NCBI GenBank assembly: GCA_050187415.1
Contig: JBFWXN010000017.1
Span: 16,930-80,929 of the forward strand
Source: Ga0077555 sp050187415
Lineage (GTDB): Bacteria; Pseudomonadota; Alphaproteobacteria; Rhizobiales; Hyphomicrobiaceae
Length of the DNA: 64,000 nucleotides
Reading direction: 5' to 3'
The notes beneath the pieces are model-generated. The model did no database searches. It was not told the origin of the DNA and saw only the letters and a list, made by a program, of their open reading frames with translations. A program made the translations under genes and the position numbers. Of this stretch, positions 27,045 through 34,975 are shown in pieces (the first letter of the stretch is position 1; each line of letters opens with the position of its first letter).

Positions 27045-27281
27045 CACGTACTTGAGCGTGTTCGCGAAGGTCCGCCTGCCATCGATGACGCCGTCCCTCA
27101 GCACCTCGAGGTTGCGCTCGAGCACAACGATGTCGGCCGTCTCCCGGGCAACGTCCACGGCCTGGTCCACTGAGACGCCTACATCGGCCGTATACAGGGC
27201 CGGCGCATCGTTGATCCCGTCGCCCATATGGGCGACGACATTCTGAAGTTTGGTGAAGAGACTGGCGCAAGCAAGTACCAA
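27045..27281 (-). pseudogene. Fragment of a P-type (MgtA-like) cation ATPase
   Basis: About 79 codons match only the hinge region of a P-type ATPase: MGDGINDAPAL, ADVGVSVDQAVDVARETADIV, VLEGVI-like segment, then GRRTFANTLKYV, which is typical of Mg2+-importing ATPases. Upstream, a few codons (FTKL) appear fused by deletion; downstream the frame leaves the family after KYV. The phosphorylation motif DKTGT and all membrane segments are missing. The rest of 26922-27300 shows nothing else I recognise. Confidence 0.75.
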
Positions 27282-27300
27282 ACGTGCGAGGTGCTTCCAC

Positions 27301-27801
27301 CTAGCGCTTGGAAAAGCTCATCGTTGCACGGCTCATCGCGATGCCCTTGGTCGAAATGCTGACGCTATGAGACAACTTTCCGAACGATACCGACATCGTC
27401 CCCGTGAAGCCGCCGCCTGAGACGTTCAGCGACATGCTGCCGCTGCCGACGCTGCCCGACGCGCTGCCGGACGCGTTGAAAGTCCGCTCCTCCCAACTTC
27501 CCGACGCGCGGCTCCCCTCGATGCGCAACTGGCTTCGGACGTGGATGGGATTCTTCTCGCTCTGGCACTGGATGGCCATCTTCAGCTCGTTGCCCCCGCC
27601 CGAGTAGTAGGCGTTGCAGTGAATGCCTTCGGACGCGCCATCCGTGTAGGTGATCCGCCCATTTCCGCTCCATGACCCCAGGAGCGTGGAGACGGCGGCC
27701 GAGGAGTCGGCAGCGGCCCCGCCGGCTGACACCATGGCCAGAAGGCCGGCAAATACGACTGCCACCCGCTGTCTGGGTTGCGCGTTTCGCACATAGCTCA
27801 T
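27301..27801 (-). CDS. Secreted Ser/Gly-rich protein of unknown function
   Basis: A 166-residue protein with a signal peptide (RVAVVFAGLLAMVSAGGAAA, cleavage near AAADS). The mature part reads like a small beta-barrel: LLGSWSGNGRITYTDG, IHCNAYYSGGGNELKMAIQC, SWEERTFNASGSASGS, GTMSVSFGKLSHSVSIS. Two Cys may pair. No family name can be given with certainty; similar proteins occur in Bradyrhizobium-type genomes. A 16-base TGATCA-N4-TGATCA palindrome lies ~30 bases upstream. It is a single gene. Confidence 0.75.
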   Translation of the reverse strand: MSYVRNAQPRQRVAVVFAGLLAMVSAGGAAADSSAAVSTLLGSWSGNGRITYTDGASEGIHCNAYYSGGGNELKMAIQCQSEKNPIHVRSQLRIEGSRASGSWEERTFNASGSASGSVGSGSMSLNVSGGGFTGTMSVSFGKLSHSVSISTKGIAMSRATMSFSKR

Positions 27802-27831
27802 GGAAGCCTCCCGCCGCTTTACGCGTGTGAT

Positions 27832-27847
27832 TGATCAGAATTGATCA
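27832..27847 (-). promoter_or_regulatory. TGATCA-N4-TGATCA palindrome upstream of the secreted protein gene
   Basis: Two copies of TGATCA are separated by four bases; the wider stretch GTGAT...ATCAC (from 27827) is also symmetrical. It lies 31 bases before the start at 27801, where a repressor or activator would act. The factor is not known. Confidence 0.45.
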
Positions 27848-27904
27848 CAGAACGCCGCCAGTCCTTGTCCTGGAGCAATGTGCCGGGACATTTCGGTTTG
27901 GCGA

Positions 27905-29020
27905 TCAGAGCACGCCGCAGGCCCAGACAATCAGATCTACCGTCGCTTTGGAAAAGGCTTCATTCAGGGCCGTGACGGCCACTTGCGTCTCCAGGCTCTT
28001 GACACCGGCATCGGCCGAGAATGTCCTCGCGCCAATGATGCCGCCGTCCTTGTCCAACAGTTTTGCCGCGATCTCTATGCTGGCGTGCGGCTCAGCGCCG
28101 GCAGCGAGTTGAAAGCGCCTGATGTCGATCATGAGCTGAACATCCGCCCGCTTGCCCTCGGGCGGACCAGCCAGCACGTTGGAGTAGCCGGCATTCTCGA
28201 AGCTCTGGACGATGCGGGCCTGGACCACGCGCGGCAACATATCCGGCCATTGCGCATTCTCCAGGCTCTGCTTTTCGGCCCCCGTAACAAGTATTTTCTC
28301 TGCTTCGAAGTTGGCCAGCGCCGTCGGCTCCGGCACGACCAGCTGGGACTTAGGAATTGCCCTCAGCGGCGGAAATGTTTGTGCCGCCGAAAGATCGTAG
28401 ATGCGGACCACAGGTTTTGCGCCACCGCCGGTCAGACGTTCCAGACCCGCGAGGATGCCATCCACCTTGTCGGAATTACGCGCAAGCGCGGCGGAGAACT
28501 TGTCAATGCTTGCGATGGCATTCCTCAGCGGCTCTTGGTTCTCACTGACAACCGAGTCCAGCCTGCGCAGGACCTCACGCCCTGCCTGCACCAGGCTCTC
28601 GCCGGCGTGCTTCTGAGCCGCGAGCACGCGCTCAGCGGGCTGCCCCTCAGATAGCAGAGGCGACGCTGCCGTGCCGCCAGCCATGGCGATTGCCGGTGCA
28701 CCAGCAAGGCCCTGGAAATCTATGCCGACGGTGGTGTCGGCCCTCACGGGGGCCGACTTGTCGACCGCAATCTCCACGACGACGTCGCTCGGTTGTGCCG
28801 CATCCAGATTTAGCGCCGTCACCTCTCCGACTCGAACGCCATTGAACAGCACAGCCGACCCCTTCAGCAGGCCGGCCACCGGGCCATCGAATCTGACGCG
28901 ATAGGACACCCGTGCGCCAAGCCCGCCGCCGGCGTCGAGCCAATAAATGAACGCAAACCCCGCCGATATGACGGCCAGTGCGAAAAGACCGATCAATGTA
29001 TAGCGGGCGCGGACTTCCAT
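27905..29020 (-). CDS. MCE/MlaD-type protein fused to a PqiC-like domain
   Basis: A 371-residue inner-membrane-anchored periplasmic protein. One TM helix (~9-28), then a single MCE domain (YRVRFDGPVAGLLKGSAVLFNGVRVGEV, ~40-115), a helical linker, and from about residue 205 (VVRIYDLSAAQTF) a domain like PqiC/ABC_trans_aux lipoproteins (LVVPEP.., IVQSFENAGY, DVQLMIDIRRFQL). Normally PqiC is a separate lipoprotein. MCE rings shuttle phospholipids across the periplasm. It is the last gene of the mlaE-mlaF-mlaD operon; the ATG at 29020 follows the ATPase stop by ten bases. Confidence 0.88.
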   Translation of the reverse strand: MEVRARYTLIGLFALAVISAGFAFIYWLDAGGGLGARVSYRVRFDGPVAGLLKGSAVLFNGVRVGEVTALNLDAAQPSDVVVEIAVDKSAPVRADTTVGIDFQGLAGAPAIAMAGGTAASPLLSEGQPAERVLAAQKHAGESLVQAGREVLRRLDSVVSENQEPLRNAIASIDKFSAALARNSDKVDGILAGLERLTGGGAKPVVRIYDLSAAQTFPPLRAIPKSQLVVPEPTALANFEAEKILVTGAEKQSLENAQWPDMLPRVVQARIVQSFENAGYSNVLAGPPEGKRADVQLMIDIRRFQLAAGAEPHASIEIAAKLLDKDGGIIGARTFSADAGVKSLETQVAVTALNEAFSKATVDLIVWACGVL

Positions 29021-29030
29021 GATCACTCTC

Positions 29031-29822
29031 TCACGAAGTTGTCGGGGCCGGCTGGCGGTGAAAATACTGTCCTCTGCGCCCCCGGAAGTAGGCCGTGACC
29101 CAAGGATGCTCGGATGCGAGCATCACCCCGATATCGCCGCTGGCGACGATCCTGCCGTCGGCAAGCACCGCGATGCGGTCGCATATCGTGTGCAGGCTCG
29201 CCAGGTCATGCGTAACCATGAATACGGTGAAGCCGAGTGTCGTCTGCAGAGTCTTGATGAGCGCATCGAAGTCGCCGGCGGAAATCGGGTCGAGCCCTGA
29301 TGTCGGCTCGTCCAGGAAGAGGATGTCCGGGTCGAGCGCCAGTGCGCGCGCCAGCGCAGCTCGCTTCGTCATGCCGCCCGACAACTCCGAAGGCAGCTTT
29401 TCAGCATCCCGCGCGTCAAGACCGACCATCGCGAGCTTGGTCAACGCCACCTCGTCCATCAGGCGCTGCGGCAGCGCGAGATACTCGCGCATCGGGAATT
29501 GGACATTCTGGCGCACGGTTAGCGACGAGAATAGCGCTCCTTGCTGGAACAGAATGCCCCAACGCCGCTCAATGGCGGCGCGCTGCTCGTTGTTTGCGGT
29601 GGCTAGGTCTGTGCCGAGCACCTTTATGGAGCCGGAGCGTCTCGGCACCAGACCGATGATGGTCCGCATCAGTACAGTCTTGCCGCTTCCTGATCCCCCA
29701 ACCAAGCCGACAATCTCACCGCGCGACACGTCCAACGACAAATGATCGAGCACCACTCGCTGACCGAATCCGACAACAAGGTCGTGGACACGTATGATCG
29801 GCTCTACGGTTCCCACCTGCAT
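29031..29822 (-). CDS. mlaF: Mla-type lipid transport ATPase
   Basis: A 263-residue ABC ATPase. Walker A GGSGSGKTV, Q-loop LFQQGALFSSLTV, signature LSGGMTKRAALARAL, Walker B DILFLDEPTSGLDP and H-loop MVTHD. The LSGGM signature and the QQGALFSSL segment are typical of MlaF/Ttg2A/Mkl ATPases of MCE transporters. It works with the adjacent permease and MCE protein to move phospholipids between membranes. It is six bases after the mlaE stop. Confidence 0.93.
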   Translation of the reverse strand: MQVGTVEPIIRVHDLVVGFGQRVVLDHLSLDVSRGEIVGLVGGSGSGKTVLMRTIIGLVPRRSGSIKVLGTDLATANNEQRAAIERRWGILFQQGALFSSLTVRQNVQFPMREYLALPQRLMDEVALTKLAMVGLDARDAEKLPSELSGGMTKRAALARALALDPDILFLDEPTSGLDPISAGDFDALIKTLQTTLGFTVFMVTHDLASLHTICDRIAVLADGRIVASGDIGVMLASEHPWVTAYFRGRRGQYFHRQPAPTTS

Positions 29823-29828
29823 CGCGAT

Positions 29829-30986
29829 CTACATCCCGATCGCCGCGAAATACATAGCGAACAAACCGTCGAGGATGATCACGAGGAAGATCGCTTTGAC
29901 GACCGAGGACGTCGTATTGAGGCCTAAGGACTCCGCGCTGCCTTTCACCTTCAAGCCTTCGGCGCACGCCACTATGCCGATGACCAGAGCCATGAATGGT
30001 GCCTTGATCATCCCAACCTTGAAATGTGTGATCGATATCGCTTCCCTCAGCCGCGCGATGAAGATGTCCGGGTGCATGCCACCGTAGAGCCAAGCAACGA
30101 CGCCGCCGCCATAGAGCGCAGCCATCATGCCGAGGAAGGTCAATGCGGGAAGGGCGATGATCAATGCCAGGATGCGCGGCACGATCAACACGGCGACGGG
30201 ATCCAGGCCCATGGTCTGCAAGGCATCGATCTCCTCCCGCATCTTCATGGACCCGAGCTCGGCCGTGTACGCGCTTCCAGACCGGCCTGCTACCATGATG
30301 GCCACCAGAAGCACGCCGATCTCCCGGAGCACCAGAATGCCGACCATGTCCACCACGTACTGGTCGGCGCCGAACTTGCGGAAATGAAAAAAGCCCTGCT
30401 GGGCGATGATGCCCCCGATCAGCAACGTGATGAGCAGAATGATGGGAACAGCCTGCAGGCCGACCCGGTCCAGTTGATGGACAGTCGATGTCATGCGAAA
30501 CGATCCCGGTCGGCGCAGGAAGCCAATTAGTCCCGCGCAGACCGCACCCAGAAGATTGAGCAGGTATGACGCATCGCGGGCCAGCCTATCGAGTGCCTCG
30601 CCGAGTGCCGCAGGTAGGGCCGACCACGTGTGCCGCGGCGCAGCAGACACGGTGTGGCGGCCGAGCGCATCGACCTTCGCGGCGAGATCGGCGAACCGAT
30701 CCGGCAAGCCCTGCAATTCCACCTCTGAACCCTTGGCTCTGGCGTTCTGCTTCAAGCGGGCCAGAGCGCTCGCTCCGAAGGTATCGAATGCGGTAACGTG
30801 GCCCATTCGAAGCCGGACTGCCGAGCCCGGCTCGAGCTCGCAGAGTAATTTCGAGAGAGTGGCATCGAGGTCGGCTGCGTATTCGACGGTCCAGACACCG
30901 GCCGCATCAGCCTCCATGTGGCCATCGGCAGCTTTGCCAAATACAATGGTTCCGTCGGTCTCTCGCCTCACCAGCCCACTCTTCAC
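29829..30986 (-). CDS. mlaE: Mla-type permease with N-terminal STAS-like domain
   Basis: A 385-residue inner-membrane protein. Residues ~15-115 look like a STAS-type domain (AVRLRMGHVTAFDTFGASALARL), and the rest is the MlaE permease (GFLRRPGSFRMTSTVHQLDRVGLQAVPIIL.., GRSGSAYTAELGSMKMREEIDALQ, IKAPFMALVIGIVACAEG). In the Mla system the STAS protein MlaB is separate; here it is fused to the permease. The start is GTG at 30986. A perfect FixK/FNR box is 55 bases upstream, so expression under low oxygen is likely. Confidence 0.92.
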   Translation of the reverse strand: MKSGLVRRETDGTIVFGKAADGHMEADAAGVWTVEYAADLDATLSKLLCELEPGSAVRLRMGHVTAFDTFGASALARLKQNARAKGSEVELQGLPDRFADLAAKVDALGRHTVSAAPRHTWSALPAALGEALDRLARDASYLLNLLGAVCAGLIGFLRRPGSFRMTSTVHQLDRVGLQAVPIILLITLLIGGIIAQQGFFHFRKFGADQYVVDMVGILVLREIGVLLVAIMVAGRSGSAYTAELGSMKMREEIDALQTMGLDPVAVLIVPRILALIIALPALTFLGMMAALYGGGVVAWLYGGMHPDIFIARLREAISITHFKVGMIKAPFMALVIGIVACAEGLKVKGSAESLGLNTTSSVVKAIFLVIILDGLFAMYFAAIGM

Positions 30987-31040
30987 CAGATTGAACTGCT
31001 ACCCGTTCATCCATCTTTGCAAGTGCCTCCTCTTGTCTCA

Positions 31041-31054
31041 TTGATGAGCATCAA
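31041..31054 (-). promoter_or_regulatory. Perfect FixK/FNR box upstream of the mla operon
   Basis: TTGATGAGCATCAA is a perfect TTGAT-N4-ATCAA palindrome. Centred at 31047.5, a class-II promoter would start near 31006, about 20 bases before the mlaE GTG. Confidence 0.75.
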
Positions 31055-31147
31055 GGGATCAGGCCACGCAGGCCCGGCACACGCCGTGAATTGCGGCCGT
31101 CAGGTTGGCGGCCGACAGAGTGTCGCCGTGCCCCTCCGGGACGGAGA

Positions 31148-31161
31148 TTGACGTCGGTCAA
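31148..31161 (+). promoter_or_regulatory. FixK/FNR-like box upstream of pdhA
   Basis: TTGACGTCGGTCAA has perfect TTGAC/GTCAA arms and fits TTGA-N6-TCAA. A class-II start site would fall near 31196, about 35 bases before the pdhA ATG. Confidence 0.65.
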
Positions 31162-31230
31162 CGCACGCCTTGGTGATCTGGGCTCTCGATTCGTCTTCAT
31201 TTTGGCATAGCCGATGCGCATAGCCTCAGG

Positions 31231-32349
31231 ATGAGGGCGATGGCAGCTAGCGAAGCGCGGCCACAATCAGCCAGAACGTGCCGTCCCGATGGCGCGATCC
31301 CTATGCGCTATCTAGACGCGAAAGGAAGCGTCGAAGAGACCCTGCCCGAATTTGCGACGCGGGCAGACACGATCATCGCCTTATACCGGGCAATGGTGCT
31401 TACCCGCATTTTCGATGAGAGGGCCGTTGCATTGCAGCGGACCGGGCGGCTCGGAACGTATGCGTCCTCGCTCGGACAAGAAGCCGTCGGTGTCGGCGTC
31501 GCGAGCGCCATGCAGGAGAGAGACGTACTGCTGCCTTCATTCCGGGAGCAGGGAGCGATGCTCTGGCGCGGTGTGACCATGCCGGAGATCTTCGCCTATT
31601 GGGGCGGCGACGAGCGCGGCTCTGGATTCGCGGGGCCACGCGAGGACTTCCCCGTATGCATCCCGGTAGGGACTCAGTTCCCGCACGCCGTCGGTGTCGC
31701 GCTGGCCTTGAAGTTGCGTGGCGAGGACCGCGTGGCCGTGGCAATGGGCGGCGATGGCGCGACTTCGAAGGGCGACTTCTACGAGGCCATAAATATCGCA
31801 GGTGTCTGGCGCCTGCCGGTCGTCTTCGTCATCAACAACAATCAATGGGCGATCTCGGTCCCGCGACGCGCCCAGACTGCGGCGGTCACCCTCGCTCAGA
31901 AATCCGTTGCGGCAGGTTTTCCTGGGGAGCGGGTCGACGGAAACGACGTCATAGCTGTTCATGCCGTTGTCGCCGGCGCGCTCGAGAGGGCCCGGCGGGG
32001 CGACGGACCGACGCTCATCGAAGCCGTCACCTACCGCCTCGGCGACCACACCACCGCCGATGATGCCACGCGTTACCGCACCGACGCCGAGGTGTCACCG
32101 CATTGGCAGGAAGAGCCCTTGGCACGTCTCAGGGCCCATCTCGTGGCATCCGGCGTCTGGGGCAAAGAGCAGGAATTGGCCTTGCTGAGTTCCTGCCACG
32201 AAGACGTGGATAAGGCTGCGGCCAAATATTTGTCGGCGGGACTGGCACCCGCGACCGACATCATCGACTACCTTCATGCGGTGTTACCGAAGGCCCTCGC
32301 CGGCCAGCGTGTCGAGATTTCAGCACACGGGAGTGACCGCGGTGGCTGA
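31231..32349 (+). CDS. pdhA: Pyruvate dehydrogenase E1 component, alpha subunit
   Basis: A 372-residue thiamine-diphosphate enzyme subunit, intact. The ThDP motif GGDGATSKGDFYEAINIAG ends in NNNQWAIS. Other landmarks: PSFREQGAMLWRGV, YWGGDERGS and YRLGDHTTADDATRYR, which carries the phosphorylation-loop-like region. It is the E1 alpha type of branched-chain/pyruvate dehydrogenases. Its start could be 31231, 31240 or 31303. The partner pdhB, overlapping by eight bases, and the E2 gene after it are both broken, so this subunit probably has no complex unless other copies exist. Confidence 0.9.
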   Translation: MRAMAASEARPQSARTCRPDGAIPMRYLDAKGSVEETLPEFATRADTIIALYRAMVLTRIFDERAVALQRTGRLGTYASSLGQEAVGVGVASAMQERDVLLPSFREQGAMLWRGVTMPEIFAYWGGDERGSGFAGPREDFPVCIPVGTQFPHAVGVALALKLRGEDRVAVAMGGDGATSKGDFYEAINIAGVWRLPVVFVINNNQWAISVPRRAQTAAVTLAQKSVAAGFPGERVDGNDVIAVHAVVAGALERARRGDGPTLIEAVTYRLGDHTTADDATRYRTDAEVSPHWQEEPLARLRAHLVASGVWGKEQELALLSSCHEDVDKAAAKYLSAGLAPATDIIDYLHAVLPKALAGQRVEISAHGSDRGG

Positions 32350-32769
32350 GATCACCATGATTGAAGCGATCAATCTGGCGCTGACGCGCGCGATGGCCGA
32401 TGACGCAAGGGTGCTGCTGCTCGGCGAGGATATCGGTGTGGATGGCGGCGTGTTTCGCGCAACTCAGGGGTTGCTCGAACGGTTCGGCACTGCGCGGGTC
32501 CACGACACACCGTTGGCCGAAGCGGCGATCGCCGGGGTGGCGGTCGGTCTGGCGGTACAGGGCTTCAGGCCGGTCGCGGAGATCCAGTTCGACGGGTTCA
32601 TGCTCTCGACACTCGATCAGATGGCCAGTCATGCTGCGCGCCTGCGTACGCGCACGCGTGGCCGCCTTTCCTGCCCCATGGTCCTGCGTGCGCCTGTCGG
32701 CGGTGGCATCCAATGCCATCCATGGAGCGCGTCCTGGCAGCGGCCCGAGACGTGATGAGCTACCGATGA
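32342..32769 (+). pseudogene. pdhB: Pyruvate dehydrogenase E1 beta, internally deleted
   Basis: The GTG start at 32342, with GGGAG upstream, opens a normal E1 beta N-terminus (MIEAINLALTRAMADD, LLLGEDIGVDGGVFRAT, DTPLAEAAIAGVAVGLA, EIQFDGFM) up to PMVLRAPVGGGI. There the family sequence stops near 32710, and the frame ends at 32755. In another frame, PSMERVLAAARDVMSYR, the expected E1 beta C-terminus, ends with a TGA at 32769 that overlaps the E2 start (ATGA). So about 180 central codons are missing and a frameshift joins the ends. The product cannot be functional. Confidence 0.88.
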
Positions 32770-32969
32770 CAACGTTCATCCTGCCCGATCTGGGGGAAGG
32801 ATTGCAGGAGGTCGAGGTCGTCTCTTGGCACGTCGGCGTGGGCGACAGCCCAGCTGTCGGCTCTCGAAAGAACTGCGGAAGACACTTGCGCACCGGGTTC
32901 GGCCAACTCATATCCACGGTTATTTGCCGGCTCCGGAAGGTCACAGCGTGCTACGGAGACGTACAATAG
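32766..32969 (+). pseudogene. Dihydrolipoamide acyltransferase (E2), truncated remnant
   Basis: The ATG at 32766 starts a lipoyl-domain N-terminus (MTTFILPDLGEGLQEVEVVSW, then HVGVGD), but the frame departs after about 27 residues, before the lipoylation site DKA, and ends at 32969. In another frame, LSKELRKTLAHRVRPT hints at the E3-binding domain, so a deletion has joined the two with frameshifts. The catalytic domain is gone. This continues the decay seen in pdhB. Confidence 0.8.
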
Positions 32970-32973
32970 GCAC

Positions 32974-33909
32974 TTAGTTCTCAAACTGTACCGGCGTCAG
33001 TCGCGTGTCTCGAACTCGTAAGGCGAACAGATCCGGGCGCAAATAGTGGCCAGCGGGATCCAACCGATCCCTCTCGCGCACGGCTTCTGCCGGATCAATC
33101 TCGCCATAGAGAATGGTCTCTTCGTCTGCGATCGGCCCGGCGACGACGCTCCCGCCAGCCCTTACGATCATTGCGCCTCCCGTCGCAACTTGCAGTCCTT
33201 CTTCCAGCCCAGGTTCGTTTGCGAGCGGGAAATGCGATGGAATATCACGGTTGTGCATCACCGCTCCGACCGAAAGGACATGCACTCGTCCCTCCATCGC
33301 GACGAAACGAGCTACGTCCACTGCGTGGTCCTTCCTACCGGGCCAGCACATGACGTGAAGTTGCTCGCCTTGAGCGTAAAGGGTCTGGCGTGCAAGGGGT
33401 TGCCAATTCTCGAAGCAATTCAAGGCTCCCATCCTCAGGCCCTGCCATTCATGGACTTTCAACGCGTGCGCGTCTCCATCTGCCCAAACGAGCCTCTCGG
33501 TGGCGGTCGGCTTGAGCTTCCTGTGAATGCCGACAATGCCGCGATCAGGGCTAATCGCGGCGATCGCGCAATAAACTGCGCCGCTGAGACTGCGCTCGAT
33601 GAACCCGACGAATGCGAAGATGCCCAGCTTGGCGCAAGATGTAGCGACCTCACGTAGCTCGGGTCCTTCTGCCGATATGCCGGCGGCTACGTACGCAGCA
33701 TGAGCGGCTTGCTGCTGGGCATGCGTCAGGCGCGTATAGAGTGGGCGAAGCCATATCGGGTATCCAGAGATGAAGACCTCTGGGAAGGCTGCGACCTTGG
33801 CACCGTTGCGAGCTGCTTCATGCAGCAGAGATATCGCCTTTTCTGTCGTTGCTCGAGGATCGAGGAACACAGGCGATGCTTGTATGGCTGCGATCTTCAT
33901 TGATTGCAT
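32974..33909 (-). CDS. Nitrilase-family carbon-nitrogen hydrolase
   Basis: A 311-residue nitrilase-superfamily enzyme. The Glu-Lys-Cys triad can be placed at E44 (FPEVFISGYP), K131 (HRKLKPTATE) and C165 (NCFENWQPLAR). CFENWQPL next to the catalytic Cys and the HRKLKPT segment are typical of true nitrilases (nitrile to acid plus ammonia), rather than amidases. Length is normal. The start may be 33909 or the ATG at 33900. It is followed upstream by a methyltransferase gene on the same strand, 25 bases apart. The substrate is unknown. Confidence 0.88.
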   Translation of the reverse strand: MQSMKIAAIQASPVFLDPRATTEKAISLLHEAARNGAKVAAFPEVFISGYPIWLRPLYTRLTHAQQQAAHAAYVAAGISAEGPELREVATSCAKLGIFAFVGFIERSLSGAVYCAIAAISPDRGIVGIHRKLKPTATERLVWADGDAHALKVHEWQGLRMGALNCFENWQPLARQTLYAQGEQLHVMCWPGRKDHAVDVARFVAMEGRVHVLSVGAVMHNRDIPSHFPLANEPGLEEGLQVATGGAMIVRAGGSVVAGPIADEETILYGEIDPAEAVRERDRLDPAGHYLRPDLFALRVRDTRLTPVQFEN

Positions 33910-33934
33910 TCCGGTTTTAGGCGGCGAGCTTGGC

Positions 33935-34801
33935 TCACGCGCGACGGCCTACGGCAGCGATCATCACGCACGGACCTTCGAAGCGTCCGTTGCTCTCGAA
34001 TGCTGACAATTTCTCACCAACCTCCGCCCATGCACGGGCCTTGGCTGCTTCATCGAGCTTTGCGAGCATTTGGTGAAGCGCACCGAAGGACTCCTGCTCG
34101 AAGCGCAAACAGTCTGCAGCACTCGGCAGAATGACGGGGGCGTGGATTTTGCGCACCTGCACATCCTCGAGTCCGGCCGACTCGAACAAGGCCTCAATTC
34201 GTCCAGGCAAACCGAGGCTGAACGGGCCCGGCTGTCCAGGGGCAGGCGGCGGCAGCGCAGCGTGCCGACGAATCACACCGACGGGATCGGAGAAGAACCG
34301 ACACTCTTCGGCGGTGGCATAGACGATTGCACCGACATGCCCTCCGGGGCGAAGGGCGGCAACCTGCTGCTCGACAGCCCTCACTTGATCTGGGAAATAA
34401 ATGAGCCCGACCCGCGACAAGACGGCATCGAATGGCTCCGCCGCAAGTGCGAGCTGCTCTCCATCCATGACCCGCGCTTGCGCGTATTTGCATCCCGCAG
34501 CTTCGAAGTTGGCCGATGCGAGCGCTGTCAACTCCTCCGAAATGTCCGTTGAAAGAACGTATCCCGTTGGTCCGACGCGCCGAGCCGATTGCAGAGCCTC
34601 CTGCCCTGAACCTCCAGCGACATGTAGGACGCGGCAGCCGGACGCAACTTTAGCCATGTCCAGCAGAGTTTCGCTCACTGGACCAAGCCAGTCGTCGAGC
34701 AATGGCCCCCAGGCGTTCCAGCGGCGGGCGACCGCGTTCCACTGCGCATGTGTCGTCTTCTTGAAGGCGCTAGCATCAAAGCCTGTCATGGCGCTCACCA
34801 T
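33935..34801 (-). CDS. SAM-dependent methyltransferase, UbiE/Methyltransf_11-like
   Basis: A 288-residue class-I methyltransferase. Motif I is VLHVAGGSGQEALQSA, with VLSTDISEEL as motif II and AAEPFDAVLSRVGLIYFPD as the post-II segment; ALRPGGHVGAIVYA is motif III. The N-terminal helix (HAQWNAVARRWNAWGPLL) is common in enzymes acting on small hydrophobic or quinone-like substrates. A second ATG at 34789 is possible. It is divergent from the winged-helix/TPR regulator and lies upstream of the nitrilase in one probable operon. Confidence 0.85.
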   Translation of the reverse strand: MVSAMTGFDASAFKKTTHAQWNAVARRWNAWGPLLDDWLGPVSETLLDMAKVASGCRVLHVAGGSGQEALQSARRVGPTGYVLSTDISEELTALASANFEAAGCKYAQARVMDGEQLALAAEPFDAVLSRVGLIYFPDQVRAVEQQVAALRPGGHVGAIVYATAEECRFFSDPVGVIRRHAALPPPAPGQPGPFSLGLPGRIEALFESAGLEDVQVRKIHAPVILPSAADCLRFEQESFGALHQMLAKLDEAAKARAWAEVGEKLSAFESNGRFEGPCVMIAAVGRRA

Positions 34802-34975
34802 CAGTTACACTGTCTGCTCGATCCCGCCAGGGGAAGAGCTAAACCTAGAAGCAGTCGTCGACCTCTGCTTGAGGCTTGCCTTAAGAGCACCTTCAGATAG
34901 GCTTTGGGTCGATGAAGAGATGCTTTTTTTCTTCCGGACTGCTCTGACGCTAAGGCAGCTGTCGAGACTAGTCGA

